A DNA stretch of 64,000 bases, taken from positions 62,001 to 126,000 of the forward strand of contig CAVSAR010000001.1 of NCBI GenBank assembly GCA_963726085.1. Direction: 5' to 3'. Position numbers and translations under genes: made by a program. Of the stretch, positions 9,225 through 18,591 are shown in pieces (the first letter of the stretch is position 1; the number at the start of each line of letters is the position of its first letter). This DNA comes from ZC4RG30 sp963726085. GTDB lineage: Bacteria > Pseudomonadota > Gammaproteobacteria > Steroidobacterales > Steroidobacteraceae. The notes below the pieces were generated by a model. It was not told the DNA's origin. It did no database searches and saw nothing but the letters and a program-made list of their open reading frames with translations.

Positions 9225-12200
9225 TGCGGCCCGGCCCGGCGCAGCCGCCGCGCACGCCGCCTACGCCGAGCTGCACTGCGTCAGCAACTTCAGCTTCCTG
9301 CGCGGCGCCTCGCATCCGGTAGAACTGGTGGAGCGCGCCAGCGCGCTGGGCTATCACGCGCTGGCCCTGACCGACGAGTGTTCGATGGCCGGCGTGGTGC
9401 GCGCACATGTGCGCGCCAGGGAACTGGCACTGCCACTGATCATCGGCGCGCAGTTCACGCTCACCTGCGGACTGCAGCTGGTCATCCTGGCGGCCACGCG
9501 CCTCGGCTACGGGCAGCTGTGCCAGTTGATCACGCGCGGCCGCCGCGCCGCGCCCAAAGGTTCCTATCGCCTGTCGCGCGCTGATCTGCTCGACTGCATC
9601 GCGCCGCAGGGCCACTGCCTGCTGTTGTGGCGCCCCGGCGCGATTGCCGGGCCGGTGGCGCACAGCGAACCTGGCAGCTGGCTGGCCGCGCACTATCCGG
9701 GTATCACCTGGCTTGCCGTCAGCGTGCTGCGCGAGGGACTGGATGCCGGCAAGCTGCGCGCCGCGGCAGCGCTGGCGGCGCGACTGGGCATGGCCTGCGT
9801 GGCCTGCGGTGACGTGCACATGCATGAGGCCGGGCGCCGACCGTTGCAGGATGCCTTGACTGCGATCCGCCACGGCGTGTCGCTGCAGCACGCCGGGGGC
9901 CGGCTGTTTGCCAACGGCCAACGGCACCTGCGCGAACGCACCGAACTGGCGCGGCTTTACCCGGCGGCATTGCTGCAGGAAACCCTGGCGATCGCAACGC
10001 GCTGTGACTTCAGCCTCGACCAGTTGCGCTACGAATATCCGCGCGAGATCGTGCCAGCCGGCGAGACTCCCGCCAGTTACCTGCGGCGCCTGACCGCCGC
10101 CGGCGCGGCCGAGCGCTGGCCATGCGGCGTGCCGGCGGCGGTACAGGCGCAGATCGAGCGCGAGCTGGCGCTGATTGCCGAGCTGGGCTACGAGCCGTTC
10201 TTCCTGACGGTGTATGACATCGCCGCCTTCGCGCGCAGCGCCGGCATCCTGCACCAGGGGCGTGGCTCGGCGGCCAATTCCCTGGTCTGCTATTGCCTCA
10301 AGGTCACGGCGGTGGGGCCGGACCAGCTGTCGATGCTGTTCGAGCGCTTCGTATCGCGTGAGCGTGACGAGCCGCCGGACATTGACATTGACTTCGAGCA
10401 CGAGCGGCGCGAGGAGGTGATCCAGTACATCTACGGCAAGTACGGACGCGAGCGCGCGGCGCTGGCCGCAACCGTGATTACTTACCAGGTGCGCAGCGCG
10501 GTGCGCGACCTGGCGCGCACGCTGGACGTGGATGAACCCACGCAGCGGCGCCTGGTCGCGGCCTTGCGCGGCTGGCATGGGCATTTGGCCGAACCGCAGA
10601 AGCTGCGCGCCGCCGGCGTGGATCCGGACAGCGAACCGGTGGCCACGTTGCTGCGGCTGGCCGCGACGCTAGTGGGTTTCCCCCGGCATCTGTCGCAGCA
10701 CGTGGGCGGCTTTGTCATCTCCGAAGGGCCGCTGTCGCAGTTGGTGCCGGTGGAAAACGCGGCCATGCCCCAGCGCACGGTGATCCAGTGGGACAAAGAC
10801 GACCTGGAGGACCTGCGGCTGCTCAAGGTGGACGTGCTGGGACTGGGGATGCTCACCGCGATCCGTCGCTGCTTCGAGCTGGTCGCGCGCGCCACTGACA
10901 GGCCAGCGCTGCGCATGGAGGCCATCCCCATGGATGACGTGGCCGTCTATGACATGATCTGCCGCGCCGATACCGTGGGTGTGTTCCAGATCGAGTCGCG
11001 CGCGCAGATGTCCATGCTGCCGCGCCTGCAGCCGCGCAATTACTACGACCTGGTGATCGAGGTGGCCATTGTGCGCCCCGGGCCCATCCAGGGGGACATG
11101 GTTCATCCCTACCTGCGCCGCCGCAGTGGCGCCGAGCCGGTGGTGTTTCCCAGCCAGGCGGTGCGCAGCGTGCTGGCGCGCACCTGCGGGGTGCCCATCT
11201 TCCAGGAGCAGGTCATGCAACTGGCGGTGGTGGCCGCGGACTTCACCCCGGGGGAGGCGGACCAGCTGCGCCGCTCCATGGCCGCGTGGAAGCGGCGCGG
11301 CGGGGTGGGGCACTTTGAGCAGAAGCTGATCAGCGGCATGCTTCGCAATGGCTATGCCGAGCAGTTCGCGCGGCAGATCGTCGACCAGATCCGCGGCTTT
11401 TCAGAATATGGCTTTCCCGAGGCCCATGCGGCCAGCTTCGCCATGCTGGCCTACGTGTCGGCCTGGCTCAAGCATTACCACCCGGCGGCTTTCACCGCGG
11501 CGCTGCTCAACAGCCAGCCCATGGGGTTCTATGCGCCGGCGCAGCTGCTGCGCGACCTGCGCGCGCATGGCGTGCAGGTGCGTGGCGTGGACGTGGGCGT
11601 CAGCGACGTGCTGTGCACGCTGGAGGACGCTGGTGCGGATGCGGCAGCCGGTGCCGGCGTGGCACTGCGGCTGGGCCTGGGTTGTGCGCGCGGGCTGCCC
11701 CAGCACGCCGCGCAGCGCGTCGTCGCGGCACGCGCGGCCGCGCCGTTCAGTGGCGTGGCGGACCTGGGCGACCGTGCCGGGCTGACCCGCCATGACCTGG
11801 AAATGCTGGCCGCGTGCGGGGCATTGGCGGCACTGGAAGGTCACCGGCACCTGGCGTACTGGGGCGTGGCCGGTTACCAGCCGCCGCTGCCGGCGGCCCC
11901 GGATGCGCCCTTTGCCGGCGCGCCATTGCTGCGCACACCCACCGAGGCCGAGGACATCGTCGCGGACTACCGCTCGCTGGGGTTCACGCTGGGTCGGCAT
12001 CCGCTGGCGCTGCTGCGCCAGCGCCTGCAGGCGGCGCGGATCCTGACGGCCGCGCAGCTGCAGGAGGCTGCCGCGGGGGACTCGGTGCGCGTGGCCGGGC
12101 TGGTCATCACGCGCCAGCGACCGCACACGGCCAGCGGCGTCACCTTCGTCACGCTGGAGGACGAGTCCGGGCAGGTCAACGTGCTGGTGTGGCGCGCGCT

Positions 12201-12360
12201 GGGCGAGCGGCAGCACGGGGTGCTGGTGGGCTCACGGCTGCTGGAAGTGCGCGGCCAGCTACAGCGCGAAGCCGGCGTGACGCATGTGATCGCCGCCGGC
12301 CTGGCGGATCGCTCGTTCCTGCTGGGCACGCTGCAGTTCAGCAGCCACGAGTTTCACTAG
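9208..12360 (+). CDS. dnaE2: Error-prone DNA polymerase DnaE2 (ImuC)
   Basis: About 1,050 residues, normal for DnaE2. The PHP domain opens AYAELHCVSNFSFLRGASHP and the polymerase core carries FLTVYDIAAFARSAGILHQGRGSAANS and DIDIDFEHERREEVIQYIY with the catalytic aspartates. An OB-fold (VRVAGLVITRQRP) and the DnaE2-type end LADRSFLLGTLQFSSHEFH follow. DnaE2 carries out damage-induced translesion synthesis with ImuA and ImuB. The ATG at 9208 overlaps the imuB stop by 17 bases. The frame is clean throughout, in contrast to imuB. Confidence 0.96.
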   Translation: MDALPDAARPGAAAAHAAYAELHCVSNFSFLRGASHPVELVERASALGYHALALTDECSMAGVVRAHVRARELALPLIIGAQFTLTCGLQLVILAATRLGYGQLCQLITRGRRAAPKGSYRLSRADLLDCIAPQGHCLLLWRPGAIAGPVAHSEPGSWLAAHYPGITWLAVSVLREGLDAGKLRAAAALAARLGMACVACGDVHMHEAGRRPLQDALTAIRHGVSLQHAGGRLFANGQRHLRERTELARLYPAALLQETLAIATRCDFSLDQLRYEYPREIVPAGETPASYLRRLTAAGAAERWPCGVPAAVQAQIERELALIAELGYEPFFLTVYDIAAFARSAGILHQGRGSAANSLVCYCLKVTAVGPDQLSMLFERFVSRERDEPPDIDIDFEHERREEVIQYIYGKYGRERAALAATVITYQVRSAVRDLARTLDVDEPTQRRLVAALRGWHGHLAEPQKLRAAGVDPDSEPVATLLRLAATLVGFPRHLSQHVGGFVISEGPLSQLVPVENAAMPQRTVIQWDKDDLEDLRLLKVDVLGLGMLTAIRRCFELVARATDRPALRMEAIPMDDVAVYDMICRADTVGVFQIESRAQMSMLPRLQPRNYYDLVIEVAIVRPGPIQGDMVHPYLRRRSGAEPVVFPSQAVRSVLARTCGVPIFQEQVMQLAVVAADFTPGEADQLRRSMAAWKRRGGVGHFEQKLISGMLRNGYAEQFARQIVDQIRGFSEYGFPEAHAASFAMLAYVSAWLKHYHPAAFTAALLNSQPMGFYAPAQLLRDLRAHGVQVRGVDVGVSDVLCTLEDAGADAAAGAGVALRLGLGCARGLPQHAAQRVVAARAAAPFSGVADLGDRAGLTRHDLEMLAACGALAALEGHRHLAYWGVAGYQPPLPAAPDAPFAGAPLLRTPTEAEDIVADYRSLGFTLGRHPLALLRQRLQAARILTAAQLQEAAAGDSVRVAGLVITRQRPHTASGVTFVTLEDESGQVNVLVWRALGERQHGVLVGSRLLEVRGQLQREAGVTHVIAAGLADRSFLLGTLQFSSHEFH

Positions 12361-12614
12361 GCCTCGCGGCGCGGGCGCGGATCATCCAGGTCGTAGTCGT
12401 CGAAATCCGACGTCAGTTCCGCGATGCGCTTCTGCTCGGCCAGCAGCTCCAGCTGGCGCAGTGCCGGGGTTCCCTGGCGCGGCTTGCGCGACTTGGCCAG
12501 CTCCATGTCACGCGCCAGGCGCGCGACATCGACATCCTCGCCGTCGAGGCTGGTGTCTTCGTCATCCGCGTCGTCGAAGTCTTCCTTTTCCTGTTTCTCG
12601 ATCATGACCATCAC
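12357..12614 (-). CDS. Small acidic protein of unknown function (PA3496-like)
   Basis: 85 residues. The N-terminal half is very acidic (EDFDDADDEDTSLDGEDVDV) and the C-terminal half reads ALRQLELLAEQKRIAELTSDFDDYDL. The last part resembles the short PA3496-type conserved motif (a helix followed by a DFDDY tail), but I am not certain of that. Several close ATGs (12614, 12611, 12605) make the start ambiguous. Its TAG overlaps the dnaE2 stop on the other strand. It stands alone between dnaE2 and the gsp operon. No function is claimed. Confidence 0.6.
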   Translation of the reverse strand: MMVMIEKQEKEDFDDADDEDTSLDGEDVDVARLARDMELAKSRKPRQGTPALRQLELLAEQKRIAELTSDFDDYDLDDPRPRREA

Positions 12615-12656
12615 TCATGAAGGAAAAAAATCGTAGCCGTGGAGGCGATATATACC

Positions 12657-13883
12657 TCACCTGATCAGTGAGTTCATCTGGAAAATTGGTAACAGCATCG
12701 CAAAAACGATGCCGACGACGAAAAGGCCCATGCCAACGATCAGCAGCGGACCGAGCAACCCGACCAGGGCGGTCAGCAGTCCATCCAGCTCCCGCTCCTG
12801 GCTCTGGGCGGTGCGCTCCAGCATGGTCTCCAGCTGGCCGCTGGACTCGCCGCTGGAAATCAGGTGGATCATCATCGGCGGGAACAGGCGGCTGGCCCCC
12901 AGCGAGCGGCCGATGGGTGCGCCTTCGCGCACCCGCTGCGCTGCAATGTCGACCGCCTCGCGCATGGGCAGGTTGGTGACCACCTCCCCGGCGATGCGCA
13001 AGCCCTCCAGCACCGGCACCGAGCTGCCGGTGAGGATGCTCAAGGTGCGCGTGAACCGGGCGGTGTTGAAGCCGCGCACGATGCGTCCGACCACCGGTAC
13101 GCGCAGCTGCCAGCGATCGAATTTCAGGCGCGTGACCGGGTTCTTGAGGCTGCGCATGCCCAGCCACACCAGGATCGCGATGCCAATGACCAACCAGATG
13201 CCGTAGTGCTGCAGGAAGCCGCTGACCCCAATCAGCACCCGGGTTGAAAGCGGCAGCTTGGCGTTGTAGCTGTCGAATACCCCCACTACCTTGGGCACCA
13301 CGAATACCAGCAGTACCGAAATGATCGCGAAGCACATGACGGTCAGCACGATGGGATAGAGCAGGGCGCCGAGTACCTTTTGCCGGATCACCTCGCGGCT
13401 CTCGGTGTAGTCGGCCAGGCGCTCCAGCACCTCGTCCAGGTGCCCCGCCTGCTCGCCGGCCGACACCGTGGCGCGATAGATCTCCGGGAACACGCGCGGA
13501 TATTCGGCCAGGCCGGCCGCCAGTGTGTGCCCCTCCAGCACCTTGGCCCGCACGCCCAGCAGTATGCTTTGGACCCTGGCCTTCTCGCTTTGCTGCGATA
13601 CGGCCAACAGCGCCTCCTCCAGCGGCAGTCCGGCCCGCGACAGGGTGGCCAGCTGGCGGGTGAGCATGGACAGTTCCGCGGCCGATACCCCGCCACCCAG
13701 TGCGATGCCGAAGCGCGGCTTGGCATGGCGGCGGGCTTCCTGGGCCACCACCTCCATGACCGTGACCGGCAGCAGCTGCTGCTCGCGCAGCTGGCTACGC
13801 ACGTGCTTGGGCGTGTCGCCCTCGATGATGCCGTGGCGCTCCTTGCCACTGGTATCCAGCGCGGTGAATTCGTAGGCGCCCAT
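12657..13883 (-). CDS. gspF: Type II secretion inner-membrane platform protein GspF
   Basis: 408 residues with the duplicated T2SSF domain. The first copy (LTRQLATLSRAGLPLEEALLAV) is followed by a membrane helix (IVLTVMCFAIISVLLVFVVP), a second copy (FTRTLSILTGSSVPVLEGLRIA) and two C-terminal helices ending in VVGIVFAMLLPIFQM. GspF anchors the GspE ATPase to the platform of the type II secretion system. It is the last gene of a gspC-D-E-F run; gspG and later genes are not present downstream, so the rest of the system must be encoded elsewhere. Confidence 0.95.
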   Translation of the reverse strand: MGAYEFTALDTSGKERHGIIEGDTPKHVRSQLREQQLLPVTVMEVVAQEARRHAKPRFGIALGGGVSAAELSMLTRQLATLSRAGLPLEEALLAVSQQSEKARVQSILLGVRAKVLEGHTLAAGLAEYPRVFPEIYRATVSAGEQAGHLDEVLERLADYTESREVIRQKVLGALLYPIVLTVMCFAIISVLLVFVVPKVVGVFDSYNAKLPLSTRVLIGVSGFLQHYGIWLVIGIAILVWLGMRSLKNPVTRLKFDRWQLRVPVVGRIVRGFNTARFTRTLSILTGSSVPVLEGLRIAGEVVTNLPMREAVDIAAQRVREGAPIGRSLGASRLFPPMMIHLISSGESSGQLETMLERTAQSQERELDGLLTALVGLLGPLLIVGMGLFVVGIVFAMLLPIFQMNSLIR

Positions 13884-13889
13884 TCGCGA

Positions 13890-15422
13890 TCAGTCTTCGC
13901 GCGTCACGCGCAGGACTTCCTCGACCGTGGTTTCCCCCGTCAGGATCTTGGATCGTCCGTCGTCGCGGATCGACGGGGTCAGGGTGCGCGCGTACTTCTC
14001 CAGGTCATGTTCCGCTGCCCCGTCATGGATCATGGTGCGCAGCGCATCGTCGATGAGCACCAGCTCGTAGATGCCGGTGCGGCCGCGATAGCCATTGCCC
14101 GCGTCGCGCCCCGGGCGGTAAATCTGCGGGGACTGCTCGCCCGCCGGCACGTTGAGCAGGCGCCGCTCGTATTCGCTGGCCGGGGCCGGTTGGCGCGTCT
14201 CCGGGTTCAGCACCCGCACCAGGCGCTGCGCGACCACCCCGACCAGGCTCGACGACAGCAGGAACGGCTCGATGCCCATGTCGCGCAGGCGCGTGATTGC
14301 GCCCACGGCGGTGTTGGTATGCAGCGTGGACAGGACCAGGTGGCCGGTCAGCGAGGCCTGCACGGCAATCTGTGCGGTCTCCAGGTCGCGGATTTCACCC
14401 ACCATCACCACGTCCGGATCCTGGCGCAGGATGGCGCGCAGGCCGCGCGCGAAAGTCATCTCCACCTTGGTGTTGACCTGGGTCTGGCCGATGCCATCGA
14501 TGTAGTACTCGATGGGATCCTCGACCGTCATGATGTTGCGGCTGTTGTCGTTGAGCCGCTCGAGCGCCGAGTACAGGGTCGTGGTCTTGCCGGAGCCAGT
14601 GGGGCCGGTCACCAGCAGGATGCCGTGGGGCTTGTGGATCAGTTCATCCACCAGGTCGCGGGTGCGCGCATGCATCCCGAGGCTTTCCAGCTCCAGGCGC
14701 CCAGCCTGCTTGTCCAGAATACGCAGCACCACGCGCTCGCCATGGCCGGAAGGTATGGTCGATACGCGCACGTCCACGGCGCGGCCGGCGATGCGCAGGC
14801 TGATGCGACCGTCCTGCGGCAGGCGCTTTTCGGCGATGTCCAGGCGCGACATGACCTTGATGCGCGACACCACCAGCGGCGCCACGGCGCGCTTGGTCTG
14901 CAGCACTTCGCGCAGTACCCCATCGACCCGGAAGCGCACCACCAGGCGGTTCTCGAAGGGTTCGACGTGGATATCGGACGCGTTCTCGCGGATGGCCTGG
15001 CTCAGCACGGCGTTGATCAGCCGGATGATGGGCGCGTCATCGTTGCTTTCCAGCAGGTCAGCCTGCTCGGGCAGCTCCTGGGCCAGGTGCGCCAGGTCCG
15101 TGGTCTCCTCGAACCCGCCCATCATCTGCATGGCTGCGGCGCCGGCCTCGTAGGTCTCGCGCAGCAGCCGGTCGAAGTCCTCGTCGCTGACGCGCTCCAG
15201 CTTCACCGGCACGCGCAGCAGGCGCTGCGTTTCGGCCACCGCCGCCGGGGTCGCGCCCTGGCGCACGGCGCACAGCGCCACGCCATCCTCCACCGCGCGC
15301 AGCAGGATGCCCTGGCGCTTGGCGAAGGCGAAGGGCAGCGTGCGGCCCGCACCGCTGGCCGTGGAGTCGCCGGAGGGATTGCCGCGCGCCGGCAGCACTA
15401 GCATATCGGCGCTGGCGCTCAC
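13890..15422 (-). CDS. gspE: Type II secretion ATPase GspE lacking the zinc tetracysteine
   Basis: 510 residues. N-terminal GspE-N domain, then SDIHVEPFENRLVVRFRVDG, Walker A GPTGSGKTTT (about residue 270), the Asp box VEDPIEYYIDGIGQ, Walker B DVVMVGEIRD and the His box GHLVLSTLHTN, so ATP hydrolysis should be intact. GspE proteins normally carry two CxxC pairs in a zinc-binding C-terminal loop. Here the first site reads LNPETR (about residue 406) and the second GRDAGNGYRGRTG (about 440), with no cysteine. The stop of gspD overlaps its start by 4 bases, and gspF follows 6 bases after its stop. Confidence 0.95.
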   Translation of the reverse strand: MSASADMLVLPARGNPSGDSTASGAGRTLPFAFAKRQGILLRAVEDGVALCAVRQGATPAAVAETQRLLRVPVKLERVSDEDFDRLLRETYEAGAAAMQMMGGFEETTDLAHLAQELPEQADLLESNDDAPIIRLINAVLSQAIRENASDIHVEPFENRLVVRFRVDGVLREVLQTKRAVAPLVVSRIKVMSRLDIAEKRLPQDGRISLRIAGRAVDVRVSTIPSGHGERVVLRILDKQAGRLELESLGMHARTRDLVDELIHKPHGILLVTGPTGSGKTTTLYSALERLNDNSRNIMTVEDPIEYYIDGIGQTQVNTKVEMTFARGLRAILRQDPDVVMVGEIRDLETAQIAVQASLTGHLVLSTLHTNTAVGAITRLRDMGIEPFLLSSSLVGVVAQRLVRVLNPETRQPAPASEYERRLLNVPAGEQSPQIYRPGRDAGNGYRGRTGIYELVLIDDALRTMIHDGAAEHDLEKYARTLTPSIRDDGRSKILTGETTVEEVLRVTRED

Positions 15423-17482
15423 GGCTGCGGCTTCGACTCCGGCTTGCTGTTGCTGTTCGCGGGGGCTGCCGGGGCGGCCGGCAGCGGCGGCGCCGGCGGC
15501 AGCACCGGGCTGTCCCCGGGCAGCAGCTCAATCAGCTCGCGGTCCTGGCGCGCGCCCATTTTCTGCTGCAGGTCGCGCAGCATGTTGTACTTGGCATTGG
15601 TCTCAAGCGCCGACTGCACGCCATCGGACAGGATCTTGGGGCGGATGAACACCATCAGGTTGGTCTTCTCGCGCTTGCCACTGCGCACCCGGAACGCCTC
15701 GCCGATCAGCGGCAAGCGCCCCAGGAACGGCACTCGGCTCTCGCCCTCGGTCTTGGCATCGCGGATCAGGCCGGCGATCACCACCGTGGCGCCGTCCTCG
15801 ATCAGCACGTTGGTCTTGATCGAGCGCTTGTTGGTGATGAGGCTGCCGGCATCGCCGGAGGTTCCGGCCAGCTCGGAGCTCTCCAGTTCGATCTTGAGCA
15901 TCATCGCGTCGCCGCCGTTGATCTGCGGGGTGATCTTGAGGATCAGGCCCACTTCCTCGCGCTGAATGGTCGTAAACGGATTGGGCTGCGTGCCGCCGCC
16001 GGTGGTGCCGCCACCGCTGGTGGTGTACTGGCCGGTGATGAACGGCACTTCCTGGGCCACCTTCAGTTCGGCTTCCTGGTTGTCCATGGTGATGGCGTTG
16101 GGCGTGGCGATCACGTTGGTATTGGCATCGGAACGCAGCGCACGGATCATCGCGGCGAAATTCAGGCCGTTGTCCACCAGCCGGCCGACCGCAAAGGTGG
16201 CCCCCAGCGGCACGGTGGTGGCGGTTGTGGGATTTTTCACCGCGTTTGCCAGGTCCACGATGCTGACCGGGTTGTTGTTGGCCGCGCCGATCGGGGAGAT
16301 GAACGCGCCGGCCGGGACCTGCGTGCCATTCTGGTTGGAGTACATGGCCCAGTTGACACCCAGGTCAGCCGAATTGTTGGTGCTGACGTCAACGACAATG
16401 GCTTCCAGCTGCACCTGGGCACGGCGGATGTCGATGCGATCGATGATGTTCTTGAGCGAACGCATGGTCTTGGGCGGCGCGGTGATAATCAGCGCGTTGG
16501 TTTCCGGTTCGGCCACAATCGTGGTGGTTCGGTCCAGCGCGGCCGCCGCAGCCCCGCCGGTGGCACCGGCCGCGGCCACCACTCCGGTCATTTGCTCCTT
16601 GAGTTTGGGCGCGATCTTCTCGGCCAGGGCGTAGTGCAGGAAGATCACCTGTGTGTCGCCGCCGTTTTCCACCGGTGTATCCAGGTGCGCGATCAGCGTT
16701 GCGATGCGCAGCCGCTGCGCGCTGTCGCCGCTGATCAGGACACTGTTGGAACGCTCGTCAGCGACCACCCGCGAAGGCATCGCCCCGTCCGCGCCCGTCT
16801 GCCCCGTGGTCAGCGCGGTCATGGTGCGCACGATGTCCGCCGCGGTGGAGTTCTGCAGGGGAATGATCTCGATGTTGGCATCGCTGGCCTGGTCGACGCG
16901 GGCGATGATCCGCATGATCCGATTAACGTTGCTGGCCCGGTCGGTGATGATCAGCGTGTTGGTTCCCGGCACCGGCGCCAGGTTGCCGTACTGGGCGATC
17001 AGCGGCCGCAGCACCGTGGCCAGCTGCGCGGCACTGACGTTCTTGGCAGCGATGACCTGGGTGACCATCTCGTCGGAATTGGCGTTGACCCGGTCTGGCA
17101 GGTCGTTGCCCGGCACGGTGCGCACGCTGGCATCCATGACGATTTTGATCAGGTTACCAGTGGGCACGGCCGCAAAGCTGTGTACCTGCAGGATGGACAG
17201 GAATGCCTGGTACAGCTCGTTGGCCGTCATCGGTGCGGAGCTGATCAGGTTGACGTTGGCGCGCACGCGCGGGTCGAGGATGAAGGTCTTGCCCGTGGCC
17301 GCCGCCACCGTCTCGGCCAGCACCGCGATGTCCACGTCGCGGAAATTGGCCGTGTAACGTTGGGTCGAGGCGGCGACCGGGGGCGCGGCCGGCCCCTGGG
17401 GTGCGTTCTGTGCCAGCGCGATCGAGCTTGCCAGTATCAACACCGGTATCAGGGGCCGTAAATGCAGTCGCAGCAGGGTCAT
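15419..17482 (-). CDS. gspD: Type II secretion outer-membrane secretin GspD
   Basis: 687 residues with a signal peptide (LIPVLILASSIALAQN). The N0 domain follows (FRDVDIAVLAETVAAATGKTF), then N1-N3 repeats such as VVADERSNSVLISGD, and the secretin pore domain with EEVGLILKITPQINGGD and TNVLIEDGATVVIAGLI. The C-terminus carries an S-domain-like helix plus a Pro/Ala tail. It forms the outer-membrane channel for folded exoproteins. It overlaps gspE by 4 bases and starts 3 bases after gspC ends, so C-D-E-F is one transcription unit. Confidence 0.96.
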   Translation of the reverse strand: MTLLRLHLRPLIPVLILASSIALAQNAPQGPAAPPVAASTQRYTANFRDVDIAVLAETVAAATGKTFILDPRVRANVNLISSAPMTANELYQAFLSILQVHSFAAVPTGNLIKIVMDASVRTVPGNDLPDRVNANSDEMVTQVIAAKNVSAAQLATVLRPLIAQYGNLAPVPGTNTLIITDRASNVNRIMRIIARVDQASDANIEIIPLQNSTAADIVRTMTALTTGQTGADGAMPSRVVADERSNSVLISGDSAQRLRIATLIAHLDTPVENGGDTQVIFLHYALAEKIAPKLKEQMTGVVAAAGATGGAAAAALDRTTTIVAEPETNALIITAPPKTMRSLKNIIDRIDIRRAQVQLEAIVVDVSTNNSADLGVNWAMYSNQNGTQVPAGAFISPIGAANNNPVSIVDLANAVKNPTTATTVPLGATFAVGRLVDNGLNFAAMIRALRSDANTNVIATPNAITMDNQEAELKVAQEVPFITGQYTTSGGGTTGGGTQPNPFTTIQREEVGLILKITPQINGGDAMMLKIELESSELAGTSGDAGSLITNKRSIKTNVLIEDGATVVIAGLIRDAKTEGESRVPFLGRLPLIGEAFRVRSGKREKTNLMVFIRPKILSDGVQSALETNAKYNMLRDLQQKMGARQDRELIELLPGDSPVLPPAPPLPAAPAAPANSNSKPESKPQP

Positions 17483-17484
17483 TT

Positions 17485-18570
17485 CTATCTCGCGGTGGCT
17501 GGCGGCGGCGCCGGCGACTGCGCCGGCAGCGCGCCTGACGGGGCGCCAGTGGGCGGCGCGCCAGTGGGCGACGCGCCAGGGGGCGACGCGCCAGGGGGCG
17601 ACGCGCCAGGGGGCGGCGTCGTGCCAGTAGGCGGCGTCGTGCCGGGGGGCGGCGTCGTGCCTGTAGGCGGCGTCGTGCCGGGGGGCGGCGTCGTGCCTGA
17701 ATTTCGCGCCAACTGTTCGGCTTCGTTGGCAACCTCCGCCAGGTTCAACAGCAGGTCCTGCTGACTTCCATTGCGGACCACGGTTATACGCGCTTCCGCG
17801 ACGCTGCCAAGCGAGTTGAACACTTCGGTGCTGCGCTGCGGATCGTCCAGCGAGGTTCCGTTGATGGCGATTACCAGGTCCCCGGGGCGCAGGCCCAGGC
17901 GATTGAACGCCTCGGAGTTGGACCCCGGGTACACCCGAAAGCCGCGCTGCTTGCCATCGGCGATGACCACCGTTGGGCGCAGGATTTCCCCGACCAACGC
18001 GGGATTGGCTCGCACCAATTGCTGTACGCGTTCGGCCGCACCCTGGGAGGAGGCGGGTGTGCCGGCCGCAACCACCGGCCCGGTGCCCATGCGCTTGGGC
18101 AGCATCAACGATTCGATGGTTCCGCCGCGGTCCAGCAGAACTCGGTCCACCAGCACTGCGTGCAGGCGCGCTCCGCCGGGCAAGGTGTCACCCACGGAGT
18201 ACATCTTCATGGCGGTGGCAGATGGACCCAGGATGGCGAAGCCGCGCTTCTCGTCAATGTCGGCAATGGTGCCTGACAGCAGCAGGGCCATGCTGGTCAC
18301 CGGTGCGCTGCCGCCCCCGGGGGCGGCGACCTGGCCGAACAGGTTCGCACGCAGGATGGATGGCAGGTCGACGACATTGCGTGTCTGAAACGGGGGTGCG
18401 CCCGCTGTACTGGCAGTGGTTGCCGGGGCGCTGCCCAAATCGGCCACGAACAGCGCGGCGCGAACGCCGATCAACACTATCAGCAGGCCCGCCAGCAGAC
18501 GCGGTGCAGCGACGACCAGGCGGTCCAGCAGTTGGCTGTCCAGGTGCAGGGCTTCAGCAATGTTCGCCAC
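17485..18570 (-). CDS. gspC: Type II secretion protein GspC with proline-rich repeat tail
   Basis: Single N-terminal membrane helix (RLLAGLLIVLIGVRAALFV), the homology region LLLSGTIADIDEKRGFAILG that contacts GspD, and a PDZ domain (PGSNSEAFNRLGLRPGDLVIAINGTSLDDP). GspC couples the platform to the secretin and may select substrates. The last ~60 residues are a proline/threonine/glycine repeat encoded by two tandem DNA repeats. I chose the GTG at 18570; a TTG at 18609 is also open but that extension crosses a DnaA box and leaves only 9 bases to the clpS frame. Confidence 0.9.
   Translation of the reverse strand: MANIAEALHLDSQLLDRLVVAAPRLLAGLLIVLIGVRAALFVADLGSAPATTASTAGAPPFQTRNVVDLPSILRANLFGQVAAPGGGSAPVTSMALLLSGTIADIDEKRGFAILGPSATAMKMYSVGDTLPGGARLHAVLVDRVLLDRGGTIESLMLPKRMGTGPVVAAGTPASSQGAAERVQQLVRANPALVGEILRPTVVIADGKQRGFRVYPGSNSEAFNRLGLRPGDLVIAINGTSLDDPQRSTEVFNSLGSVAEARITVVRNGSQQDLLLNLAEVANEAEQLARNSGTTPPPGTTPPTGTTPPPGTTPPTGTTPPPGASPPGASPPGASPTGAPPTGAPSGALPAQSPAPPPATAR
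17543..17700 (-). repeat. Two adjacent in-frame tandem repeats in the gspC 3' end
   Basis: Five copies of a 15-base unit (consensus GCGCCAGGGGGCGAC, 17543-17617) are followed by four copies plus a partial of an 18-base unit (GTCGTGCCGGGGGGCGGC, 17618-17700). Both unit lengths are multiples of three, so copy-number change would not break the frame. On the coding strand they give a 5-residue GASPP-type repeat and a 6-residue GTTPPP/GTTPPT repeat. Confidence 0.9.
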
Positions 18571-18591
18571 AATCGAAGTATTATGCGGTGC

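Noticed and set aside
9070..10584. 504-residue open frame on the minus strand
   Set aside because: Antisense to dnaE2, no domain.
13380..15401. 673-residue open frame on the plus strand
   Set aside because: It is antisense to gspF and gspE, which have full family signatures; the frame is a by-product of high GC.
17543..17700. Regular repeats that might suggest a CRISPR array
   Set aside because: Units are adjacent without spacers and lie in frame inside gspC.
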